A DNA stretch of 50,336 nucleotides, from positions 1-50,336 of the forward strand of contig JAHEHF010000013.1 of NCBI GenBank assembly GCA_024644745.1, written 5' to 3'. The DNA is from Flavobacteriaceae bacterium. GTDB lineage: Bacteria > Bacteroidota > Bacteroidia > Flavobacteriales > Flavobacteriaceae. The translations under genes and the position numbers were made by a program. Each line of letters begins with the position of its first letter. The first letter of the stretch is position 1. Under the pieces are notes generated by a model. It searched no databases and had not been told where the DNA came from. It saw nothing but the letters and a program-made list of their open reading frames with translations. Positions 44,201 to 50,336 of the stretch are shown here, piece by piece.

Positions 44201-44620
44201 CATTTTTTTGGTAAGGTCCTCCCAAACGTCTGTATATCGAAGTACCGCAGATTTACATGCTTCGTTATAAGCTTCAACACTTACTTTTTTACCAATGTCC
44301 TCTTTTGTAATGCCAAGCTCCTTTTCGACACCAAGCTCAATAGGCAGGCCATGGGTATCCCAGCCTGCTTTTCGTTCTACGTGAAATCCCTGCAATGTTT
44401 TATAGCGACAGAAAATATCTTTGATGGCCCTACCCATAACATGATGAATACCGGGAAGCCCGTTGGCAGAAGGAGGTCCTTCAAAAAAAACAAAGGGCTC
44501 CTTTCCCTTTCTGGAGCTGATACTTTTTTGGAATATATCATTCTGCTCCCAAAACGAGAGTATTTCTCCGGCAATTTCTGAAAGATTCAATCCCTTATAT
44601 TCTCTAAAAGTCTGACGCAT
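41213..44620 (-). CDS. ileS: Isoleucyl-tRNA synthetase
   Basis: A class I synthetase of about 1135 residues. Start set at ATG 44620 (MRQTFREYKGLNL); the TTG at 44632 is less likely. Seen: the HIGH-type motif in GPPSANGLPGIHHVMG, the editing (CP1) domain with TTPWTLPSNTALTV and DDAMVAKQ, the KMSKR motif in DKNGKKMSKRLGN, and a C-terminal anticodon-binding region plus a zinc-less tail with repeated ferredoxin-like segments. It charges tRNA-Ile and edits valine. A TAnnTTTG promoter lies just upstream. It heads the ileS-dksA-like-(exported)-lspA cluster. Confidence 0.97.
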   Translation of the reverse strand: MRQTFREYKGLNLSEIAGEILSFWEQNDIFQKSISSRKGKEPFVFFEGPPSANGLPGIHHVMGRAIKDIFCRYKTLQGFHVERKAGWDTHGLPIELGVEKELGITKEDIGKKVSVEAYNEACKSAVLRYTDVWEDLTKKMGHWVDMNDPYVTYKPKYMETLWWLLKELYEKKLLYKGYTIQPYSPKAGTGLSSHELNQPGTYQDVTDTTVVAQFKTVKETLPEFLRDIDGDLFLLAWTTTPWTLPSNTALTVGKKITYVVVRTFNQYTFEPINVILAKNLVAYQMGKKFKAVEHEDELQAFNKEDKVIPYRIIKTCTGADLLEIRYEQLLPYALPYQNPENAFRVIAGDFVTTEDGTGIVHTAPTFGADDAMVAKQASPEVPPMLVLDDHKNPVPLVDLQGKFTSHMGEFAGKYVKNEYYEEGAAPDRSVDVELAIKLKEENKAFKVEKYKHSYPNCWRTDKPILYYPLDSWFIRVTDKRERMYELNQSINWKPKSTGEGRFGNWLQNANDWNLSRSRFWGTPLPIWRTKDGSEEKIIGSVAELKEAMKESLEHGFMTTELFKDFVVGDMSDANYDKIDLHKNIVDQIILVSPSGQPMKRESDLIDVWFDSGAMPYAQWHYPFENREKIDDHEFFPADFIAEGVDQTRGWFYTLHAIASMNFDSVAYKNVISNGLVLDKNGKKMSKRLGNAIDPFETMQKYGPDATRWYMISNANPWDNLKFDLEGIEEVRRKFFGTLYNTYSFFSLYANIDAFSFAEEEIAISERPEIDRWILSELNTLIQNVTAYYDDYEPTKAARAIQDFVSENLSNWYVRLCRRRFWKGEYQQDKISAYQTLYTCLLNVAQMASPIAPFFMDNLYLDLTKNVSKNKLSSVHLGEFPKANLAYIDPSLERKMQKAQSISSMVLSLRKKEMIKVRQPLQKIMIPVLDKQDKLDIEAVSDLIKSEVNVKEIELLHDASGILIKNIKPNFKVLGPKFGKDMRFVAQAIKEIGDEEIARIEREGKLRIVVNGKPEVLLLEEVEISTQDIEGWLVANQGNLTVALDVSISEELKNEGVARELVNRIQNLRKEKGLEVTDKIVLFIKKDGVVDEAVVTNADYIKNETLTKELILKEEIDNGNNIEFDNVNTMLFIEKV

Positions 44621-44647
44621 ATTTTCTTGCAAATTCTATTAAATTTG

Positions 44648-44655
44648 CAAAAGTA
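44648..44655 (-). promoter_or_regulatory. Promoter -7 element of ileS
   Basis: TACTTTTG on the minus strand matches TAnnTTTG exactly. Transcription would start about 44641, some 20 bases ahead of the ATG at 44620. No T-box or attenuator is visible between. Confidence 0.6.
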
Positions 44656-44688
44656 CATATTTTCTGAAAATTTTAAGTGATAACTAAG

Positions 44689-44717
44689 AAAAAAGCACCA
44701 GTTGATCAACCGGTGCT
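44689..44717 (-). terminator. Terminator after the second OmpA gene
   Basis: On the minus strand AGCACC (44717-44712) pairs with GGTGCT (44699-44694), with additional pairing in the loop, followed by a T-run. It ends the OmpA/PorP transcription unit and separates it from the ileS promoter. Confidence 0.85.
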
Positions 44718-44747
44718 CCTTATAAATCTTGAATGATTCCCAACAGT

Positions 44748-46292
44748 CTATTTTCTGATCACCACGAATTCAGTTCTTCTGTTTTGCTGGTGTTCAGCCT
44801 CTGAACATTTCACTCCGTTGGAGCAATTGTTCAGCAATTTGGATTCTCCAAATCCCTTTCCTGTAATTCTCCTCGAGTCGACCCCAATTCCGATCAAATA
44901 ACGAACCGTCGAGGAAGCTCTTTTCTGCGACAACCACATATTATAACCATCTCCTCCCCTGGCATCGGTGTGTGCTCCGAACTGAATGATCATATCCGGA
45001 AATTTTTCCATCAACCTGGCAACCGTTGCAAGTTCATCATAGGACCTTTCCAGGATATTGGCCTCGTTCAATTCAAACTCAATAGACCTGACGTTCAGAA
45101 TTTCCCTGCCATCAACATCAACAAATTCCTTTTCATCCAGTAGAAAATCAATTTTATTGGCATATGCATTCTCCCGAGTGGTTACAAGCGTCGTATCTGT
45201 TTCAAAATAACCAAATTTATCTCCCGTAATTTTATAGGACACGTCACATTTTACTTTAAAGAAGAAGGCCCCGTCAGTTAAGGTTTCGATTCTCCTGATC
45301 TTTTTACCTTTACTATCGTATATTGTGGCGAAGGCATTGGCAAGGGGTCTTCCTGATATCTTGTCTCGAATTACACCTTCAACCACCTGATCACAAATTG
45401 GGTTCACCGTTAATTCCTCAAAAGAGTAAATGTCGTCATCTCCCTTACCACCTCTCCTGTTTGAAGAAAAATAACCTTTTTGTGTTTGCTGGTCAATAAT
45501 AAAAGAAATATCGTCCCCTTTGCTGTTCATTGGTTTGCCCAGGTTTATAGGTTCCTCGATTGATCCGTCAAGTTTGGTCATATAAATATCGAAGCCTCCC
45601 TCGCCATCGGGCCTGTCTGATGAAAAATACAAAATGTCTCCATCGACATATGGAGTGTATTCCTTGTATTTCGAATTTACCTTGGGACCCAGGTTCTTTG
45701 GGGCTCCGTAGTGACCACTATTGATATCCACCACATAAATGTCTGTGCCTCCCAAGCCTCCCGGCATGTCAGAAATATAGTACATCTTTTTTCCGTCTTT
45801 GCTTACAAAAGGATGTCCGTTGCTGAATTTATCATTATTGATCGGTAAAGTAACCACATTGATCCTGTTTCCTGAAGACCCGACCGTAGCCTTGAATATC
45901 TTGAGGTTGCTTGACCTTACCTTGCCATTCATATAATTATTCGAAGTAAAATATATTTCGGTCAAATCCGGTGAGAAAGCGACCATGGCATCGTGGTATT
46001 TTGAATTCACCGAGCTGGAAAAGGGCCGTACCCTGGTTATTTCCCCATCGGGCTCCACATTGCCTATATAAAGGTCCAAAAAAGGCTGGTCATTGCCTTC
46101 CCATGTTTTATTGGAAATACCGTTTTTACGGGAAGAAGAAAACACAATTTTATCAGGTCCATAGAAAGCCGCACCAAAGTCTCCGTTCTCAGAATTGGCA
46201 TCCAGGCTTTTCAGTTTATACTGGGCCGCAGTAAGCTGTGCATTTGCCAAAAGAGAGGTCAGAATAAACAGTATGGAAAATATATATTTCAT
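44748..46292 (-). CDS. OmpA-family protein with beta-propeller domain (second of a tandem pair)
   Basis: About 514 residues starting MKYIFSILFILTSLLANAQ (signal peptide; the GTG at 46304 is a less likely start). The middle holds WD40-like/PD40 propeller strands (KKMYYISDMPGGLGGTDIYVV, DILYFSSDRPDGEGGFDIYM, KGYFSSNRRGGKGDDDIYSF), then a CarboxypepD-like repeat (VVEGVIRDKISGRPLANAFATIYD), and a C-terminal OmpA peptidoglycan-binding domain (HTDARGGDGYNMWLSQKRASS, NRRTEFVV). The layout resembles type IX secretion proteins of the PorE kind. It is clearly a paralogue of the next gene. A terminator hairpin lies 17 bases before its ATG, so it may depend on read-through. Confidence 0.9.
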   Translation of the reverse strand: MKYIFSILFILTSLLANAQLTAAQYKLKSLDANSENGDFGAAFYGPDKIVFSSSRKNGISNKTWEGNDQPFLDLYIGNVEPDGEITRVRPFSSSVNSKYHDAMVAFSPDLTEIYFTSNNYMNGKVRSSNLKIFKATVGSSGNRINVVTLPINNDKFSNGHPFVSKDGKKMYYISDMPGGLGGTDIYVVDINSGHYGAPKNLGPKVNSKYKEYTPYVDGDILYFSSDRPDGEGGFDIYMTKLDGSIEEPINLGKPMNSKGDDISFIIDQQTQKGYFSSNRRGGKGDDDIYSFEELTVNPICDQVVEGVIRDKISGRPLANAFATIYDSKGKKIRRIETLTDGAFFFKVKCDVSYKITGDKFGYFETDTTLVTTRENAYANKIDFLLDEKEFVDVDGREILNVRSIEFELNEANILERSYDELATVARLMEKFPDMIIQFGAHTDARGGDGYNMWLSQKRASSTVRYLIGIGVDSRRITGKGFGESKLLNNCSNGVKCSEAEHQQNRRTEFVVIRK

Positions 46293-46308
46293 ATAACTTG
46301 ACACTTTA

Positions 46309-46335
46309 TAAAAAAGCCAACGAATTTCGTTGGCC
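46309..46335 (-). terminator. Terminator between the two OmpA paralogues
   Basis: On the minus strand GGCCAACGAA pairs with TTCGTTGGC (46335-46316), followed by six T. It lies between the first OmpA stop (46353) and the second OmpA start (46292). The second gene may be transcribed by read-through or from a promoter within this short gap. Confidence 0.85.
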
Positions 46336-46352
46336 TTTCGTATATAAAATGA

Positions 46353-48005
46353 TTACATTTTAATGATCACAAACTCGGTTCTCCTGTTTTTTGCGTGCTG
46401 TGCCTCTGTACATTCGACACCGTCTGAGCACTCATTGATCAATTGGGTTTCGCCATATCCTTTTCCGGTAATTCTGCTCGAATCAATTCCTTTGTCTATG
46501 ATGTAATTCACCGTAGATTTTGCCCTTCTTGTTGACAGCCATACATTATAGCCTACGATCCCTCTTGAATCGGTATGCGAACCTGATTCTATGATCATTT
46601 CGGGATATTTGTTCATCAGATCAACAACCTTGTCCAATTCCCTTTGTGCCTCTTTATTCAAATAAGAAGAGTTCAACTCAAAATAAATAGGTTCGATATT
46701 GACCACATAAGTACTTGGCCTGACCTTTACGATCTCTTCCGGTAAAACTTCAGGAATTCCTTCTGGTTTATCCTCAACCACTAGAGGAACTTCTGGCTCT
46801 GCCTGCTCAACAATTTCACCTGTACCCAGGAGAATAAGCAGTTTTAACTTTTTATCTGCTTCCATAGAAGTCGTCAAGGATTTACTCTGGGTCGTATAGC
46901 CCTCCTTTTTCCCTTCTAATTTATAAGCGGTGTCACAGTATACCGGAAGTTCAAAAGAACCCTCCTCGTCTACAACAACTTCCTTCACCAGATTACCTTC
47001 TGTATCCTTCACGGAAACCACGGCTCCCCTGATGATCTCAGTAGTGTTCTTGTCTCTTACTTCTCCTGTGATGACCTGCGTGCATTTGAAGACAACAGGT
47101 TCTTCTTCAATAAACGAATAAAGGTCGTCATCACCGTCTCCTCCTTTTCTATTGGATGAAACATACCCCTTTCTGGTCGTCGGGTGTATGATAAAAGTGA
47201 AATCATCCGCACTTGAATTGATGGGTGCGTTCAATAGTATGGGTTCAGGTGTGTAGTCTACAAGTCGTGTGGCATACACATCCAATCCTCCCATTCCTCC
47301 TTCTTTATCAGATGAAAAATATAAGACCTCACCATCTACAAATGGTGAAAATTCCTTCGAGGGTGAATTGATCTTGAATCCAAGATTCACCGGGTTCCCA
47401 AAACCACTATCATTAATGGCAACTTTAAAAATATCGGTTTGCCCATAAGATCCGGGCATGTCTGAAATAAAATAAAGGGTTTTTTCATCTGCACTTAGAG
47501 CAGGATGACCTACCGAGTACTCAACATTATTAAAAGGCATGGGAATGATATTGACCCATTCCCCTTTGTCATTTACAGATGCCTTGAACATGGCCAGATT
47601 GGCCATTTGCTTTTCATCTCTGGCAAGTTTCTTGTTATAAAAATTATTTCTTGTAAAATAAACCGTTTTGAGGTCTCTGGTGAACACCACATCGGCTTCG
47701 TGATACCTGGTATTTACCTCACCTTTGAGAAGGGACACATTGTCTATGTCTCCATTAGATAGAATATCGCCCACATACAATTCAAGAAATCGTTGATTAT
47801 TCTCTTCCCACACGTCATTCACCAAGGATATCCCCTTTTTAGGAGAAGCATAGACCAATTTGTCATCCCCATAAAAAGCGGTTCCAAAATCTGAATTCTT
47901 TGTATTTACGGTAAGTTTATTGATTGCATACTTTCCTGCGCCTTCAGTCTGGGCATAAGATGCTCCTGTATAACACAGCAGTAATGCCAAAATGTACTTT
48001 TTCAT
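46353..48005 (-). CDS. OmpA-family protein with beta-propeller domain (first of a tandem pair)
   Basis: A 550-residue homologue of the next gene: signal peptide (MKKYILALLLCYTGASYAQ), propeller strands (KTLYFISDMPGSYGQTDIFKV, EVLYFSSDKEGGMGGLDVYAT, KGYVSSNRKGGDGDDDLYSF), a CarboxypepD-like regulatory repeat with two cysteines, an acidic linker with repeated PE (QAEPEVPLVVEDKPEGIPEVLPEE region) and an OmpA domain (HTDSRGIVGYNVWLSTRRAKS, NRRTEFVI). The acidic linker is absent from the paralogue. It follows PorP/SprF by 31 bases in the same operon, consistent with a cell-envelope anchor for the secretion machinery. Confidence 0.92.
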   Translation of the reverse strand: MKKYILALLLCYTGASYAQTEGAGKYAINKLTVNTKNSDFGTAFYGDDKLVYASPKKGISLVNDVWEENNQRFLELYVGDILSNGDIDNVSLLKGEVNTRYHEADVVFTRDLKTVYFTRNNFYNKKLARDEKQMANLAMFKASVNDKGEWVNIIPMPFNNVEYSVGHPALSADEKTLYFISDMPGSYGQTDIFKVAINDSGFGNPVNLGFKINSPSKEFSPFVDGEVLYFSSDKEGGMGGLDVYATRLVDYTPEPILLNAPINSSADDFTFIIHPTTRKGYVSSNRKGGDGDDDLYSFIEEEPVVFKCTQVITGEVRDKNTTEIIRGAVVSVKDTEGNLVKEVVVDEEGSFELPVYCDTAYKLEGKKEGYTTQSKSLTTSMEADKKLKLLILLGTGEIVEQAEPEVPLVVEDKPEGIPEVLPEEIVKVRPSTYVVNIEPIYFELNSSYLNKEAQRELDKVVDLMNKYPEMIIESGSHTDSRGIVGYNVWLSTRRAKSTVNYIIDKGIDSSRITGKGYGETQLINECSDGVECTEAQHAKNRRTEFVIIKM

Positions 48006-48036
48006 AAATTCCCCTTTTTTTATGTTTTATAATTCC

Positions 48037-48966
48037 CTAGAAAAATCTAGGAGACTTCAAATTTTTCTTTGAGAAGTCAATATCATATAATAAAATGATC
48101 TCGTGAGATCCTGCGGTGTTCGAATTTGAAAAATCAGAAATCGTATAATCGTAAGCATATCCAATTCTAAAGTCAGGGGTTACTCCAAAATTAAACAACA
48201 AACTAACCGAATCTTCAATTCTGTAACTCGCTCCAACTTCAAATCTGTCATACATTAAAAAATTCGCATTAATATCAACAGATAAAGGTGCTCCAGTAAC
48301 GCCTTTGAACATCACAGACGGTTTGAATTTTAATGTGCTCGACAGATCAAATACGTATCCACCGGTTAAAAAATAATGAACTTCTTCTGAGGCTTTGGTG
48401 TTGATATTGTCTTTATCAAGGTGTTCAGACTTCATAATATTCGGAACTGAAAACCCTGCATACCATTTATTCGTATAATAATAAACCCCAGCTCCAAAAT
48501 TTGGAAAGGCTTCGTTGATATTCTCATCAAACACCGGGTCATTTCCGGTTGAAGTTTGCGGTAATACCACGTCTAGCAGGTTTACATCAAGCAAAGTCAC
48601 TCCTCCTTTCAATCCAAATGCCAGTCTTCCTTCATCTGAGGTGGTCAGGGTATAAGAGAAATCAGCATAAATGTTTTGCTCCTTTGCCGGACCTATCTCA
48701 TCGGAAATTACCGAGATTCCCATCCCAACTTTCTTTCCCAAGGGTGCATGTACATCAAAAGTAAAGGTCTTTGGCGCCCCATCCACACTTGTCCATTGCG
48801 TACGCCCCAACAACCCCAAACTCAAAGTTCCTCTGGAACCGGCATACGCTGGATTTACAACGTTCATGTTGTACATATATTGTGTATACTGGGGATCTTG
48901 TTGTGCTTTTGTCTCGTTAAAGAATAGTAAAAAACCAAAAGCTAAGAAAATTGTAATTTTTTTCAT
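48037..48966 (-). CDS. PorP/SprF-family type IX secretion membrane protein
   Basis: A 309-residue outer-membrane barrel of the PorP/SprF family: signal peptide (MKKITIFLAFGFLLFFNETKAQ), the family-typical opening QDPQYTQYMYNMNVVNPAYAGSRGTLSLG, and alternating strands up to a C-terminal aromatic (KSPRFF). SprF proteins are needed for export of adhesins with a type B C-terminal domain, such as SprB. It stands directly downstream of such a substrate (49110-50336), the usual partner arrangement. Confidence 0.94.
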   Translation of the reverse strand: MKKITIFLAFGFLLFFNETKAQQDPQYTQYMYNMNVVNPAYAGSRGTLSLGLLGRTQWTSVDGAPKTFTFDVHAPLGKKVGMGISVISDEIGPAKEQNIYADFSYTLTTSDEGRLAFGLKGGVTLLDVNLLDVVLPQTSTGNDPVFDENINEAFPNFGAGVYYYTNKWYAGFSVPNIMKSEHLDKDNINTKASEEVHYFLTGGYVFDLSSTLKFKPSVMFKGVTGAPLSVDINANFLMYDRFEVGASYRIEDSVSLLFNFGVTPDFRIGYAYDYTISDFSNSNTAGSHEIILLYDIDFSKKNLKSPRFF

Positions 48967-49071
48967 TTGATATAATTTATTTACATGACAATCGTATTGT
49001 CACTTAAATAGTTCTGAGTTATTTCCCAACCAGGGTCAAACCCCAAACTCCCTTTTTTAATATGTTTTCAA

Positions 49072-49100
49072 GGCAGCGTGTTTTGCGATATCACGCTGCC
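49072..49100 (-). terminator. Hairpin after the type IX substrate gene
   Basis: On the minus strand GGCAGCGTG (49100-49092) pairs perfectly with CACGCTGCC (49080-49072) around eleven bases. No clean T-run follows, so it may be a weak terminator or a stabilising hairpin between the substrate gene and PorP. Confidence 0.6.
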
Positions 49101-49109
49101 ATGTTATTT

Positions 49110-50336
49110 TTAATAATTGATATATACCCAACCTTTGTCAGGAGATTTATTTCCATCATTGTATTCGATCAGATAGAAATAAGTTCCTGCAGGCACCAAT
49201 TGTCCTTTGCTCAAGGTCATATTCCCTGAAGACTTTCCATCCCACCAATCAGGACTCAGATTTCCGTTATTCGCATATTTGTAAACACTGTTACCCCATC
49301 TGTCAAATACTTCCATGGTAAAATCAGGAGTTTCTATCAGACCCGGAATACTGAATACGTCATTGTTGCCATCTCCATTCGGTGAGAATCCGCTGGGGAT
49401 CAATTCGGTATTAAATACCAGCCTTACTCCGTCAGAGATGAGTTCTGCAACAGGGTCACAGGCAAAATCAGGAGAAGACAATACAACCCTGTATCTGTTC
49501 CCTTCCAGTCGGCCTCTGGCCTCGCTGATTCTTAATCTGTCGGTATCAACACCGCTGTATTTATCATCATTCGACAGATCAGTCCAGGTAGCACCACCAT
49601 CGACACTTTCCTGCCATTGGTAGAAGGTAGCAATCCCATCAACTTCAAATTCTGCATCATCTCCCAAGGCGATCTCCGTTTCTTCGGGCTGATTGGCTAT
49701 GGAAGAAGGTTCCCCGGCTTCCTGGAAGTCGAATACACCATTATTGTCAAGATCATTTGGTGTGTCATAGGCATCCTCAGGATCATTAATAGAACCATTG
49801 CTGTCTGAAATCACTTTTCCATCTGCATCAACAGTTACCGGCGAAGTCCCTACAATTCCGTCTCCGTCCGGATCTGTGAATCCTGCTTCTATGGCATCTG
49901 CGCAACCGTCTCCGTCAGCATCCAGGCTGATTCTGTCAGGTGTTCCGTCGAGATTGGTATCGGTCACTTCACCTTCAACGGCATCGAAAATCCCGTCATT
50001 GTCATCATCCACATCCACAATGTCAAATACTCCGTCATTGTCTGTGTCAAGCAAAATATTATAGCTGGCAGAGGCCGAAGCGTCACCAGGGTCACAAGCA
50101 AAGGCAATATTGCTCACCACCACCCTGTACTCATTGAAATAATCAGGAATGACCAAATCTGAAACCGTCAGGCTTTCTGTATTGGTCCCACTGTATTTCG
50201 CATCGTCTGACAAGGGAGTAAAATTAATTCCATCGCTACTTATTTCCCATTGATAGGTGTCTCCATCAGAGGCCGCGGTAAAAGTGGCGCTTCCGTTCAG
50301 AACAAAGTCCTGATCAATCGGGTCGCCTGTAATGTT
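49110..50336 (-). CDS. Type IX secreted surface protein, gliding-type (type B) C-terminal domain (partial)
   Basis: The frame stays open to the window edge, so only the C-terminal 408 residues are seen. It contains Ig-like segments ([27 protein letters not shown]), a run of thrombospondin type 3-like calcium repeats ([41 protein letters not shown]), and the type B CTD ([52 protein letters not shown]). This CTD (TIGR04131 type) directs export through the type IX system. The repeated unit suggests a much larger adhesin. It is followed by PorP/SprF. Confidence 0.94.
   Translation of the reverse strand, partial: NITGDPIDQDFVLNGSATFTAASDGDTYQWEISSDGINFTPLSDDAKYSGTNTESLTVSDLVIPDYFNEYRVVVSNIAFACDPGDASASASYNILLDTDNDGVFDIVDVDDDNDGIFDAVEGEVTDTNLDGTPDRISLDADGDGCADAIEAGFTDPDGDGIVGTSPVTVDADGKVISDSNGSINDPEDAYDTPNDLDNNGVFDFQEAGEPSSIANQPEETEIALGDDAEFEVDGIATFYQWQESVDGGATWTDLSNDDKYSGVDTDRLRISEARGRLEGNRYRVVLSSPDFACDPVAELISDGVRLVFNTELIPSGFSPNGDGNNDVFSIPGLIETPDFTMEVFDRWGNSVYKYANNGNLSPDWWDGKSSGNMTLSKGQLVPAGTYFYLIEYNDGNKSPDKGWVYINY

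Noticed and set aside
1-50336. CRISPR array, insertion sequence, prophage or replication origin
   Set aside because: No regularly spaced repeats, transposase, phage structural genes, integrase or dnaA-box cluster were recognised.

Overview
The window reads as a chromosomal stretch from a member of the Bacteroidota, most likely a marine-type flavobacterium (family Flavobacteriaceae or close). The signs are Bacteroidota promoters of the TTTG / TAnnTTTG type in front of several genes, a type IX secretion substrate with a gliding-type C-terminal domain beside a PorP/SprF partner, a split MetH, an ExbB-ExbD-ExbD cluster, and a moderate GC content. Nothing in it looks like a prophage, a transposon or a CRISPR array. 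It is mostly housekeeping DNA, with one unusually dense regulatory zone.

Layout. (1) Positions 1-11642 are a methionine/SAM regulon. A minus-strand operon, preceded by a SAM-I (S-box) riboswitch, encodes a three-domain MetX-aspartokinase-homoserine dehydrogenase fusion, a MetZ-type sulfhydrylase, a DUF2061 membrane protein, the homocysteine half of MetH, a small monooxygenase-fold protein and the pterin/B12 half of MetH (cut by the window edge). Next to it, metY has its own terminator and promoter. Upstream of metY lies what looks like a classical attenuator: a methionine-rich leader peptide, competing hairpins and a terminator. Divergent from this, metK carries a SAM-II-type riboswitch. Three RNA devices that sense methionine or SAM supply therefore sit within about 2.1 kb. 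(2) 11.7-17.6 kb holds an exported protein, a deoxynucleoside kinase, a TonB-energising ExbB/ExbD cluster, tRNA-Ser, asparaginase and a YugP-type zinc protease. (3) 17.6-18.2 kb is a non-coding patch with GC-rich palindromes. (4) 18.2-24.6 kb has an Lrp/AsnC regulator, the pdxA-yceD-rpmF and fabH-accB-accC fatty acid/ribosome cluster, riboflavin synthase and a 60-residue protein with a proline run and a C-terminal anchor. (5) 24.9-27 kb has a tRNA with anticodon CAT, a small outer-membrane protein and a polyprenyl synthetase pair. (6) 27.1-33.7 kb is a TetR-TolC-adaptor-RND efflux operon with a clear operator/promoter. (7) 33.8-44.6 kb has a patatin/beta-barrel protein overlapping uvrC, a PLP decarboxylase, and the ileS-dksA-like-lspA cluster containing an apparently frameshifted exported protein. 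(8) 44.7-50.3 kb is a type IX secretion/surface block: two tandem OmpA proteins, PorP/SprF and the C-terminal part of a large surface protein.

How it works together. The methionine block carries carbon from aspartate through homoserine to O-acetylhomoserine, homocysteine, methionine and SAM. SAM level (SAM-I and SAM-II) and probably charged Met-tRNA level (leader peptide) would each act on a different transcript of the same pathway. Functional calls rest on recognised protein and RNA family motifs; no database search was run.
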